Below, one piece after another: positions 45,634-54,444 of a stretch of DNA of 64,000 bases. Positions within the stretch are counted from its first letter, which is position 1; each line of letters starts with the position of its first letter. Under the pieces are notes generated by a model. It was not told where the DNA came from. It made no database searches and worked only from the letters and a program-made list of their open reading frames with translations. The stretch is from Komagataeibacter xylinus. GTDB lineage: Bacteria > Pseudomonadota > Alphaproteobacteria > Acetobacterales > Acetobacteraceae. The stretch is taken from the NCBI RefSeq assembly GCF_009834365.1, contig NZ_CP041348.1:3261001-3325000 (forward strand), given 5' to 3'. The translations under genes were made by a program, and so were the position numbers.

Positions 45634-46146
45634 ATGCTTGATACCCTGCGCACCCTGTTCCTGACGGCGCTGCATGCTTTCCACCGGCGTGCGACCGTGC
45701 AGTATCCCGAACAGCAGCCCTACCTGCCGCCACGCTATCGCGGGCGGATCATCCTGTCACGCGAGCCCGATGGGGCGGAGCGGTGTGTTGCGTGCAACCT
45801 GTGCGCCGTAGCCTGCCCGGTGGACTGCATAAGCCTGCAGAAAACCGAAGCCGACGGGCGGTGGTACCCGGAATATTTCCGCATCAACTTCTCACGCTGC
45901 ATTTTCTGCGGTTTTTGCGAGGAAGCCTGCCCCACCTATGCCATACAGCTCACGCCCGATTTTGAAATGAGCGAATACGCGCGCCCCAACCTCGTTTATG
46001 AAAAGGAAGACCTGCTGATAAGCGGGACCGGCAAATATCCCGATTACAGTTTCTACCATGTTGCAGGCATTCCCGTTCCCGGCAAGCCGCGTGGCGCGTC
46101 CGAACACGAACGCCCGCCGGTCGATCTCCACTCCCTGCTGCCGTAA
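45634..46146 (+). CDS. nuoI: NADH:quinone oxidoreductase subunit I
   Basis: A 170-aa ferredoxin-type subunit with clusters N6a and N6b: [15 protein letters not shown] and [15 protein letters not shown]. It connects NuoG to NuoB. ATG 45634 has AAAGG upstream and lies 28 nt after nuoH, the widest gap in the operon. Confidence 0.95.
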   Translation: MLDTLRTLFLTALHAFHRRATVQYPEQQPYLPPRYRGRIILSREPDGAERCVACNLCAVACPVDCISLQKTEADGRWYPEYFRINFSRCIFCGFCEEACPTYAIQLTPDFEMSEYARPNLVYEKEDLLISGTGKYPDYSFYHVAGIPVPGKPRGASEHERPPVDLHSLLP

Positions 46147-46151
46147 CCCCC

Positions 46152-46652
46152 ATGCATACCCTGGCCCTTCTCGCCGCTGGCGTGGCCCTTGTGGGGGCGA
46201 TCATGGTCATTACCCGGCGGGTTGCCGTGCATGCGGTGCTGTACCTGGTCGTGACGCTGCTCGCGCTGGCGGCGGTGCTGGTCATGCTGGGGGCGTCCTT
46301 CGCCGCAATGCTGGAGATCATCATCTATGCCGGCGCGATCATGGTGCTGTTTGTATTCGTGATCATGATGCTCAACCTGGGCCAGACAGACAGCGCGCGT
46401 GAAAAGCAATGGCTGCGCCCGCGCGCATGGTGCGGACCGGGAATTCTGGCCACCATCGTGTGTGCGGAACTGCTTTATTGCCTCAGCCCGCTATCCGGGC
46501 CTGAGCCCGCTCTCACACCCGTTACGGCGCATGATGTGGGGCTGAGCCTGTTCGGTCGTTACGTGCTGGTGGTCGAACTGGTGTCGTTCCTGCTGCTGGC
46601 CGGTCTGGTCTCGGCCTTTTACATCGGGCGCAACCGGGCGGGAGGGCACTGA
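46152..46652 (+). CDS. nuoJ: NADH:quinone oxidoreductase subunit J
   Basis: A 166-aa subunit with five TM helices. Its third helix (ASFAAMLEIIIYAGAIMVLFVFVIMML) carries the pi-bulge segment typical of NuoJ. It is part of the membrane E-channel. It starts 5 nt after nuoI. Confidence 0.93.
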   Translation: MHTLALLAAGVALVGAIMVITRRVAVHAVLYLVVTLLALAAVLVMLGASFAAMLEIIIYAGAIMVLFVFVIMMLNLGQTDSAREKQWLRPRAWCGPGILATIVCAELLYCLSPLSGPEPALTPVTAHDVGLSLFGRYVLVVELVSFLLLAGLVSAFYIGRNRAGGH

Positions 46653-46653
46653 C

Positions 46654-46965
46654 ATGCCTGTCTTTTCCTTCAACGATACCCTGCTGCTGGCCACAGCCCT
46701 GTTTTCGGTCGGGCTGGCAGGCGTTCTGGTCCGGCGCAACATGGTGTTCATGCTGATGTCGCTGGACATCATGCTCAATGCCACAGCCCTCGTATTCGTG
46801 GGCGCAGGCGCGCGGTGGCATGATGCGACAGGACAGGTGATGTTCGTGCTGATCCTGGCCCTCGCCGCGGTGGAAACGGCGGTGGGGCTTGCCATCATCG
46901 TGTGCCTGCATGGCCGGGGGCGCCCCACTCTGGATGCCGATACTGGCAACCTTATGGAGGGATAG
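46654..46965 (+). CDS. nuoK: NADH:quinone oxidoreductase subunit K
   Basis: A 103-aa subunit with three TM helices. The conserved membrane Glu72 of E. coli is present (ALAAVETAVGLAI), but at the position of Glu36 the sequence reads MSLDIMLNA, so Asp38 replaces the usual Glu (LEIMINA). The NuoJ-NuoK acidic pair carries protons in complex I, so this swap is conservative but unusual. Confidence 0.93.
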   Translation: MPVFSFNDTLLLATALFSVGLAGVLVRRNMVFMLMSLDIMLNATALVFVGAGARWHDATGQVMFVLILALAAVETAVGLAIIVCLHGRGRPTLDADTGNLMEG

Positions 46966-46969
46966 GACC

Positions 46970-48940
46970 ATGGCACCCTTCCTGATCTCCCTCCTTATCC
47001 TCTGTCCGCTTGCTGCGTCCCTGCTTGCATTCATGTCGGCCCGGCGCATGGGCGCGCGCGGTATCGGGCTGGTTGCCTGCACCGGGGTGGGAAGTTCCGC
47101 CGTCGTCAGCATCATCCTGTCCGTCATGCTCCTGTCCGGGCCGGTGACAGGCGTATTGCAGGTGACGCTGTGGCCATGGATGCATATGCCCGGATTTTCA
47201 GCGGATATCGCCTTCATGCTGGACCGGGTTTCCATGATCATGATCCTGATCGTCACGGTCGTGGGATTGCTGATCCATATCTATGCTGCCCGTTACATGC
47301 GCGACGACCCCGGAATTGCACGCTTTTTTGGCTGCATGACCCTGTTCGTGGCGTTCATGCTGGTGGTGGTGCTTGCATCCGACCTGCTGTGCCTGTTTAT
47401 CGGGTGGGAAGGCGTGGGGCTGTGCTCCTATCTGCTCATCGGGTTCTGGTATGACGATGCTGCCAATACCGCCGCCGCCCGCAAGGCCTTTTACATGACA
47501 CGCATGGGAGATGTGGCATTGCTGTGCGGCCTGCTGCTGCTGGCAACCGCAACGGGGGGTTCCCTGCGCATCGGAACCGTGCTGGTGGCAGTTGCGAACG
47601 GGCAGCTTGCCCCGTCTGGCGTCAACATGGCGGCACTTTTCATACTGGTGGCGGCTCTTGCCAAATCGGCGCAGATCCCTTTCCAGACATGGCTGCCAGA
47701 TGCCATGGCAGGGCCGACACCAACCTCCGCCCTGATCCATGCCGCCACGATGGTGACGGCCGGTATCTATCTGATCGCACGGCTGCATGATCTGTTTGCC
47801 ATGGCGGTACCCGTCATGGCGCTGACGGCCGTGCTCGGGGCGCTGACACTGCTCATGGGGGCATGCACGGCGCTGGTGCAGTCCGATCTCAAGCGTATCC
47901 TTGCCTGGTCCACGATCAGCCAGCTTGGTTACATGTTTCTTGCCCTTGGGTGCGGGGCATGGCAGGCGGCGCTGTTTCATCTGATGACCCATGCCTTCTT
48001 CAAGGCGCTGCTTTTCCTGACGGCGGGCGCCATCATCATGCGCGCCCATCATGAACAGGATATTTTCCGTCTCGGCGGCCTGCGCCACACCATGCCGGGA
48101 CTGACCACAGCCTTTGTTGCAGGCGCATCCTCGCTGGCTGGTCTGCCACTGGTCACGGCCGGGTTCTACAGCAAGGAAATGATCCTGTCGGGTGTATGGC
48201 CCGCCCATTTCAACCTGACGCATGGATGGACCCTGAGCGGGCCCCCATTATGGGGGATGGCCCTGCTGGGGGCCTTCCTGACCGCGCTTTATATTTTCCG
48301 CTGCGTATTCATCGTCTTTTGCGGGAAAGCGGGAACCGGGACTGCGGGCCGGACATCACGTCTCATGAGCATTCCGCTGGGCTGTCTCTGCGTTCTCTCC
48401 CTGTGCGGCGGCGTTATTGAAATGCCCGATACACTGCCTTCCCTGCACCTGTTGCGTGCCCTGCTGGATCCGACAGCAGTGCTGTCGCATGCGCATCAGC
48501 CTGGCTGGCTTGTGCTGGCAGGCGCAGGGGTGCCGCTTGCCGGGCTTGGGGTTGCATGGGTGTTGTGGGGGCGTTCTTCGCCTGTCATGCGCGAAATACC
48601 CGGGCAGGCACCCGTTATCCGTCCTGGCCGCACGGGCCGGGGCATGGATGCGCTGTATCACTATGTGTTCGTGCAGCCCTTTTGCCTGCTGGCATGGCTG
48701 ACGCGGCTTGATATCCTCAATCATGCCGTTACCGGAACAGGGCTGTTAATACAGGCGGCCAGCGCCCGAATGTTCAGGGTACGGGCCGATTTTCTGGGCA
48801 TGCTGGCCATACAGGCAACCCGCCTGATCAGATGGGCGGGTCATCTGCCGGGGCTGCTCCACAATGGCCGCGTGCGATGGTATGCGGCATGGATCGCAGG
48901 CGGCCTGTGCGCGGGTCTTGCCATGGCGGTGCTGTCATGA
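46970..48940 (+). CDS. nuoL: NADH:quinone oxidoreductase subunit L
   Basis: A 656-aa antiporter-like proton-pumping subunit with about 16 TM helices and the long lateral helix near its C terminus. The key Glu is in FIGWEGVGLCSYLLIGFW, and the key Lys in LAKSAQIPFQTWLPDAM. HAFFKALLFLTAG is present. ATG 46970 follows 4 nt after nuoK; the upstream open frame inside nuoK is not used. Length is above E. coli's 613, mainly in the C-terminal loop. Confidence 0.95.
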   Translation: MAPFLISLLILCPLAASLLAFMSARRMGARGIGLVACTGVGSSAVVSIILSVMLLSGPVTGVLQVTLWPWMHMPGFSADIAFMLDRVSMIMILIVTVVGLLIHIYAARYMRDDPGIARFFGCMTLFVAFMLVVVLASDLLCLFIGWEGVGLCSYLLIGFWYDDAANTAAARKAFYMTRMGDVALLCGLLLLATATGGSLRIGTVLVAVANGQLAPSGVNMAALFILVAALAKSAQIPFQTWLPDAMAGPTPTSALIHAATMVTAGIYLIARLHDLFAMAVPVMALTAVLGALTLLMGACTALVQSDLKRILAWSTISQLGYMFLALGCGAWQAALFHLMTHAFFKALLFLTAGAIIMRAHHEQDIFRLGGLRHTMPGLTTAFVAGASSLAGLPLVTAGFYSKEMILSGVWPAHFNLTHGWTLSGPPLWGMALLGAFLTALYIFRCVFIVFCGKAGTGTAGRTSRLMSIPLGCLCVLSLCGGVIEMPDTLPSLHLLRALLDPTAVLSHAHQPGWLVLAGAGVPLAGLGVAWVLWGRSSPVMREIPGQAPVIRPGRTGRGMDALYHYVFVQPFCLLAWLTRLDILNHAVTGTGLLIQAASARMFRVRADFLGMLAIQATRLIRWAGHLPGLLHNGRVRWYAAWIAGGLCAGLAMAVLS

Positions 48941-50439
48941 ACCCCCTGCCCGCCCTTGTACTGCTGCCTCTCATGGGTGGGGTTCTGGCCTGGGTGGCCG
49001 GGCGCATGCGGCACCCTGTCAACCCCTCCACGCACCATGCATCATGGTGGGTGGTGCTTGCGACCCTGAGCGTGGAAACACTGATACTCGTCATGGTCAC
49101 ATTCGCCCATCGTGCCCATGCGGGGCCATGGCTGGAGCATTTTTCCATGCCATGGATCCCGGCCATGGGCATTGCGGTCAGGCTGGACATGGACGGTCTT
49201 TCCCTATCGCTGATCTGGCTTTCGCTTATCCTGTGCTTTGTGTGCCTGTTCCTTGCCACACGTCAGGTCACGGCCCATGTCGGGGCATTCCATTTCCTGT
49301 TCCTTGCAACCCTTGCGGGCATTATCGGAACCTTCCTGGCGACCGACCTGTTTGTGTTCTTCTTTTTCTGGGAACTGATGCTGGTGCCGATGTTCGTGCT
49401 GATTGCCGCATGGGGGCATGAGGACAGGCAGCGCGCCGCCATGAAGTTTTTCATGTTCACGCAGGGCAGCGGACTGCTCATGCTGCTTTCCATACTGGGT
49501 CTGGTCATTGCGCATGACCGGCAGACCGGCGTGCTGACATTCGACATCTTCGCGCTGGCCCGGACTCCGCTCTCTCCTGCCCTTTCCATGCTGCTCATGC
49601 TGGGGTTCTTCACCGCCTTCGCCGTCAAGCTCCCGGTCGTGCCGGTGCATGTCTGGCTGCCCGATGCCCACACGCAGGCACCCACGGCAGCCAGCGTGCT
49701 GCTTGCGGGTATCCTGCTCAAGACCGGGGGGTATGGCATGATCCGCTTCAATGTCATGCTGTTTCCCGATGCAGCCAGCCATTTCGCGCCCATTGCCATG
49801 GGGCTTGGCGTTGCCGGCATCCTGTACGGGGCGTGGCTGTCATGTGCGCAGGATGATGTCAAACGCCTGATCGCCTACAGCAGCATCAGCCATATGGGCT
49901 TCGTGCTGCTTGGCATCTTTAGCGGTTCAGCCATGGGCATGCAGGGAGCGATCATGCAGATGCTGGCCCACGGATTGGGCACGGCAGCCCTTTTTGTGAT
50001 TGCAGGCGCCATTCAGGACCGGCTGCATACACGCGACATGAATCGGATTGGCGGGTTGTGGGCAGCCATGCCGCGCCTGTCCGGCACGGGACTGTTCTTT
50101 GCCGTGGCATCACTTGGCATGCCGGGACTGGGTAATTTTACCGGCGAGTTCCTTGTCCTGCTGGCGACATGGCATGTCAGCCCGGCCACCGCGACGCTGG
50201 CGGCCATAGGGCTTGTTCCTGCCGCCATTTATGCGCTGCGCATGGTCAACCGCATATTTCTGGCAGCCCCCCGGGCAGGCCTGCCTTCGCTGGAGGACTT
50301 TCCGCTCCGGCATATGGCGGTTCTGGCCTGCGTCATGACCTTCCTGATCATGCTGGGCCTGTATCCACAGCTTTTCAGGACATTTTCCGCCCCATCCCCC
50401 CTGTCCGTTACGGCCAGCCAGGAGGATCACGCGCCATGA
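48937..50439 (+). CDS. nuoM: NADH:quinone oxidoreductase subunit M
   Basis: A 500-aa antiporter-like pumping subunit with 14 TM helices. The conserved Glu lies in FFFWELMLVPMFVLIAAWG and the Lys in FTAFAVKLPVVPVHVWLPDA, with LLAGILLKTGGYGMIRF. ATGA overlaps join it to nuoL and nuoN. Confidence 0.95.
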   Translation: MNPLPALVLLPLMGGVLAWVAGRMRHPVNPSTHHASWWVVLATLSVETLILVMVTFAHRAHAGPWLEHFSMPWIPAMGIAVRLDMDGLSLSLIWLSLILCFVCLFLATRQVTAHVGAFHFLFLATLAGIIGTFLATDLFVFFFFWELMLVPMFVLIAAWGHEDRQRAAMKFFMFTQGSGLLMLLSILGLVIAHDRQTGVLTFDIFALARTPLSPALSMLLMLGFFTAFAVKLPVVPVHVWLPDAHTQAPTAASVLLAGILLKTGGYGMIRFNVMLFPDAASHFAPIAMGLGVAGILYGAWLSCAQDDVKRLIAYSSISHMGFVLLGIFSGSAMGMQGAIMQMLAHGLGTAALFVIAGAIQDRLHTRDMNRIGGLWAAMPRLSGTGLFFAVASLGMPGLGNFTGEFLVLLATWHVSPATATLAAIGLVPAAIYALRMVNRIFLAAPRAGLPSLEDFPLRHMAVLACVMTFLIMLGLYPQLFRTFSAPSPLSVTASQEDHAP

Positions 50440-51890
50440 CCGGGCATGATGTTTTCCTGCCAATGCCACTGATGGTGGTTTCTTTAGGCATCATGATCAT
50501 GCTTGCTGCTACGGCGTGGCGGCGTTCGGTAGAGCGCAGCTTTGTGGGTGGCATGGTGTCACTGCTGCTGGCCCTTGCGGTCATGGGGCACCATACGGGC
50601 AGAATGCCTGATACGGGTGGCAGCCTGTTCATTCAGGACCGGTGGACAGGCTATACAGCCATCCTGATCATATTTTCCAGCCTGTGCATCCTGCTCATGG
50701 CATGGCGGGATGCGGGGCATGACCGAACCACGCTGGTGGATGAATATCCCCTGCTGTTCATGCTGGGCACGCTTGGCGCGCTGGCCATGGTATTCAGCGC
50801 AAATTACATGTCCTTTTTCCTGGGGCTGGAAATACAGGGCATCTCTCTCATAGGGCTTGCGGCCTTCCGGCACCGCTCCTTCATGCAGGGGTGCGAAGCG
50901 GCGATGAAATACCTGATCCTGTCCGGGGTTTCTTCCGCCATTCTCCTGTTCGGTATCGGTCTGGCCTATAGCATTACGGGATCACTGCGGTTCATGGCCC
51001 CTATCGTGGCCGGGGATCTGCCTGCCGCCCTGCCCGTTGCCGCCACGGTCATGATCCTTGTCGGCATGTTCTTCAAACTTTCTGCCGTGCCCTTCCATAT
51101 GTGGCTGCCTGACGTAATGGAGGGCGCACCCGTTCCTGTAGCGACGTTTTTGGCCGTGGTCTCTAAAATTGCAATATTCTCGTCGCTTGTGCGCTATTTC
51201 GGCACGGGAGACCAGCCGCCCTTTTTCGATGACATCCTGTCTGTCGTCATTACCCTGACCATTCTGGGCGGCAACCTGCTTGCATTGCGCCAGACCAGCC
51301 TCATACGCCTTCTGGCCTGTTCATCCATTGCGCATGTGGGGTATCTCCTGATTGCTTTTCTCTGCCCCGGCCACCTGCAATCGGGGGCCATCACCTTTTA
51401 TCTTCTGGCCTATACCGCCAGTACATTGGGCGTTTTTGCCACCATCACCGCCTTTGCCATACATGAAGGACCGGATGGCACGGCTATCATGCAGTGGAAG
51501 GGACTGTTTTTCAGGCGCCCGTTTCTGGCTTCGGCCATGTCGCTCATGCTGCTTTCGCTTGCGGGTATTCCGCCAGGCATCGGCTTTTTTGCCAAGTTCG
51601 AAATCGCGGCAACCGGCGTTGAATACCCGCGTGGCCTGCTGCTGTGCGTACTCATGATCGGCAGTATTATCGGGTTGTATTATTACCTGAACATCATCCG
51701 TATGATGATGGCAGCCCCCTCTTTACCATCCCCCCGCCTCAACCGGCACGCCCGCCCGGAACTGACGGCGCTTGTCATCGTTCTGAGCATGATCGTGGTC
51801 ATCGGAGGGCTTTTACCCGCCCGTGCCATCCATTCGCTTCTGCCTGCCCCCACCGTCCCGCCTGCAGTGCAGGACAGGATGGCGCCTTGA
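50436..51890 (+). CDS. nuoN: NADH:quinone oxidoreductase subunit N
   Basis: A 484-aa antiporter-like pumping subunit with 14 TM helices. Signatures are FFLGLEIQGISLIGLAAF, MILVGMFFKLSAVPFHMWLP and FLAVVSKIAIF (Lys residues in the proton path). Last gene of the complex I operon, overlapping nuoM by 4 nt. A CBS-domain gene follows after 43 nt. Confidence 0.94.
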   Translation: MTGHDVFLPMPLMVVSLGIMIMLAATAWRRSVERSFVGGMVSLLLALAVMGHHTGRMPDTGGSLFIQDRWTGYTAILIIFSSLCILLMAWRDAGHDRTTLVDEYPLLFMLGTLGALAMVFSANYMSFFLGLEIQGISLIGLAAFRHRSFMQGCEAAMKYLILSGVSSAILLFGIGLAYSITGSLRFMAPIVAGDLPAALPVAATVMILVGMFFKLSAVPFHMWLPDVMEGAPVPVATFLAVVSKIAIFSSLVRYFGTGDQPPFFDDILSVVITLTILGGNLLALRQTSLIRLLACSSIAHVGYLLIAFLCPGHLQSGAITFYLLAYTASTLGVFATITAFAIHEGPDGTAIMQWKGLFFRRPFLASAMSLMLLSLAGIPPGIGFFAKFEIAATGVEYPRGLLLCVLMIGSIIGLYYYLNIIRMMMAAPSLPSPRLNRHARPELTALVIVLSMIVVIGGLLPARAIHSLLPAPTVPPAVQDRMAP

Positions 51891-51933
51891 CGGACCTGCT
51901 TTCGATTACCCAAAACATGGAAAGGGTTCTCCC

Positions 51934-52435
51934 ATGTCTTCTCGTGTCTTTCACATTCTGGCGCAAAAAGGCAGTACGGTCATTACCGTCAGGGCAGATG
52001 ACCCCATTCTCGGTGTCGCCACCACGCTGGCGCAGCATAATATTGGCGGAGCCCCCGTTCTTGATCCTGATGGACAACTCCTTGGCCTTGTATCGGAAAA
52101 AGGGATTGTCAACGCGCTCTCCCGGCACGGTGCGGACATACTCACCCTGACAGCAAGGGATATCATGACAAAGGATATGCCGACCGCAACACCCGAAGAC
52201 AGTATTTATGATCTTGCCTGCCGCATGACATATTCCCGCAACCGGCATGTGCCCGTTCTGGAAAACGGCAAACTCGTCGGGCTGGTCAGGCATTGGCGAT
52301 ATTGTTAAGCTGCGTGCCGAAACTGCAGAACATGAAGCTCAGGAACTGCAGGACTACGTAACAGGCAGCGACCATGGGGCTGTCCAGCCACCTGCTGACA
52401 CGCCCCTCCACCAGTGCGGGGAAAAGAAAAACTGA
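51934..52435 (+). pseudogene. two-CBS-domain protein with a one-base frameshift near its end
   Basis: ATG 51934 has AAAGG upstream. The product holds two CBS repeats: ILGVATTLAQHNIGGAPVLD...LVSEKGIVNAL and DIMTKDMPTATPEDSIYDLACRM...HVPVLENGKLVGLV. After LVGLV the frame runs RHWRYC and stops at 52308. One extra G at 52289-52290 explains this: without it the reading continues SIGDIVKLRAETAEHEAQELQDY to 52435, the usual end of this family. The shortened protein of 124 residues lacks the last helix of CBS2. Such CBS proteins bind adenosyl ligands and often act as sensors. Confidence 0.75.
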
Positions 52436-52463
52436 TCCCTATACTGCCCTTTGGGGCCACAGG

Positions 52464-53354
52464 TCAGCCATTCACTGCTCCAAGTGGTCGTCGCGCGGCA
52501 TGAAAATCCGCCCATGGGTCCGTACGCTGCGAGGCAAGCCGTTCCATGGTATTGCCCAATGTGAACTGGGCCGGGCCGGTAAGGGTGTCCAGTTCCGCCC
52601 AGCTTACCGGCATCGAGACCGGGGCGCCGGGACGTGCACGGGTTGAATAGGGTGCCACCGATGTCGCCCCGCGCTGGTTGCGCAGGTAATCAAGCAGGAT
52701 CCTGCCATGGCGCTTTACCTTGGAAACAGTCGTAATAAAACGCTCAGGGCTGTCAGCCGCCATATCCTGCGCCAGAGTATGGGTAAAGGTCTTTACACCT
52801 GCCCAGTCGGCCACGGGCTCAAGCGGGGCGATAACATGCAGCCCCTTGCCGCCAGAGGTCTTGACGAAGGCCGCAAGCCCGGAGGCTTCAAGCCGCACGC
52901 GCATTTCCCGTGCGGCTGCAATGACAGATGCCCATCCCACGCCCTCCCCCGGATCAAGATCCATGACCAGTTGGTCGGGTTGCTCCCAGTCGCGGCATGA
53001 GGCCTCCCATGGATGAATTTCCAGTGCGGCTCCCTGCACCAGCCCCATAAGGCCATCAAGATCATGGATACCGATCAGATGGCCGTGCTGCGCGTTCTGC
53101 GGATCATCAAGCGCTACGATATGGGCGTTCATGCCCTTCCATACGTTTTTCTGAAAAAAGCATGGCCCCTCGATCCCTTCCGGGCAGCGCAGCAGCGCCA
53201 GTGGCCGGTCAATAATGAACGGAGCCATGCGTGGCCATACAGCTTCATAATAATCGGCCAGCCCTGCCTTGGTTACACCGCCGTCCGGCCAGTAAATCCG
53301 GTCCGGATGGGTCAGCGTAACAGCATGCGCGGTTCGGGGCGCAGGTGTTTGCAT
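52464..53354 (-). CDS. stand-alone LigD polymerase/primase domain protein
   Basis: A 296-aa archaeo-eukaryotic primase-type polymerase. Family landmarks are THPDRIYWPDGGVTKAGLADYY, LLRCPEGIEGPCFFQK, GALEIHPWEAS, the metal-binding Asp pair in VMDLDPGEG, TSGGKGLHVIAPL and LLDYLRNQRGATSVAPYSTRARPGAPVSMPV (in parts). AGGAGG lies 6 nt before ATG 53354. In many bacteria this is the PolDom of the multi-domain repair ligase LigD; here there is no nuclease or ligase domain and no ku gene nearby. It may act in end joining with partners encoded elsewhere. It converges on the CBS gene. Confidence 0.9.
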   Translation of the reverse strand: MQTPAPRTAHAVTLTHPDRIYWPDGGVTKAGLADYYEAVWPRMAPFIIDRPLALLRCPEGIEGPCFFQKNVWKGMNAHIVALDDPQNAQHGHLIGIHDLDGLMGLVQGAALEIHPWEASCRDWEQPDQLVMDLDPGEGVGWASVIAAAREMRVRLEASGLAAFVKTSGGKGLHVIAPLEPVADWAGVKTFTHTLAQDMAADSPERFITTVSKVKRHGRILLDYLRNQRGATSVAPYSTRARPGAPVSMPVSWAELDTLTGPAQFTLGNTMERLASQRTDPWADFHAARRPLGAVNG

Positions 53355-53428
53355 GCCAGGCCTCCTGCGTTCGTTCTTCTGTGCGGAACTGTTGTTGCGC
53401 ATGGCAGGGCAGGCTGTTGGCATCCCTG

Positions 53429-54223
53429 TCAGAGGATAAGATTTTTTACGGGCATTTCCACAAGCTGTAACTGTGGTGTCTTGCCGCCCTGCCATGTGTT
53501 GGCACCCGGCACGATCTGCGGCGTCGGGATATCGGCACGGTTCTCTTTTTCGCTCCGGGTGGAAATATCGAAACGCCTGTCCCGATCATCGAGAAAGGAC
53601 TGACGGATCTGGCCGTCTTTGGTAAAGCCCATCATCAACTGGGGAATACCCAGAGGCAGGTCATGGTCCCGGTCGATCTGCCAGGTGTGCCATGTCTTGC
53701 CATACGTGGTTACGAGATCGGCCATGAACGCATGCTCGCCGATATCGGGCACGCCGGGGGCGACAAGCATGCCGGATTTCACCTCGTAGTGATGGCTATG
53801 CCATAATTTCTTTTCTTCTTCGGGGAGTGTCCTGAATATTTTTTCACTCACGATATATTCAATGCCAATCAACCGGGCATTTTTCTGGTTGGCTTCATAA
53901 ATCACGCATTGATGGAAGCCCTCGCTCAGATGCGTGCAGAAATGGTTGGCCTCCACCTGCCGGCCCATATCATCGGCATAGAAATGAAAACCGTTCAGAT
54001 ACGCGCTCATCGCATCAATCGGTTTCTTGGCCTGCAATGTGTCCGCCGCCGCATCGAGCGCATCGCTGCGCAGCGATGTGGGGCCGCCGGGAACGGGAGC
54101 CAGCTTTTTGTCCGCCGCACCGGCCCTGCGCCCCGCAATTGCCGAAAGGGGTGCCGCGACAAGGGTTGCGGCCAGCGTGCGATTGAAACATCGGCGGCAG
54201 GTAAAGTTATGAAGGAACGACAT
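53429..54223 (-). CDS. exported DUF1264 (OBAP-like) protein
   Basis: A 264-aa protein with an N-terminal export signal (NRTLAATLVAAPLSAIAG after Arg residues) and a DUF1264 domain: DAMSAYLNGFHFYADDMGRQ, VEANHFCTHLSEGFHQCVIY, ARLIGIEYIVSE, LWHSHHYEVKSGMLVAPG, TYGKTWHTWQIDRDHDLPLG and PQLMMGFTKDGQ. DUF1264 includes plant oil-body-associated proteins; in bacteria the function is unknown. ATG 54223 has AAAGGA upstream and is preferred to 54238. Many His/Trp residues in the domain could bind metal. Confidence 0.85.
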   Translation of the reverse strand: MSFLHNFTCRRCFNRTLAATLVAAPLSAIAGRRAGAADKKLAPVPGGPTSLRSDALDAAADTLQAKKPIDAMSAYLNGFHFYADDMGRQVEANHFCTHLSEGFHQCVIYEANQKNARLIGIEYIVSEKIFRTLPEEEKKLWHSHHYEVKSGMLVAPGVPDIGEHAFMADLVTTYGKTWHTWQIDRDHDLPLGIPQLMMGFTKDGQIRQSFLDDRDRRFDISTRSEKENRADIPTPQIVPGANTWQGGKTPQLQLVEMPVKNLIL

Positions 54224-54444
54224 GGTCTGTCCTTTCATGCAACAGGAAGCATGTGCCGCTATAAAGCACCCCCATCTGCTGAAGTTTCGTGTCAGATATC
54301 GTGCGCATTATAAAGAACGTTCCAGTGAAGATTTAAAAAAAAAGGCGACACCCGGAAATTTTTATCAACGCATTATTTTCAGACAGTGCTTCATGAATGC
54401 CCGGTGCATGCCCCAAAACGGCACGAACATACAGGCAAGGGGAT

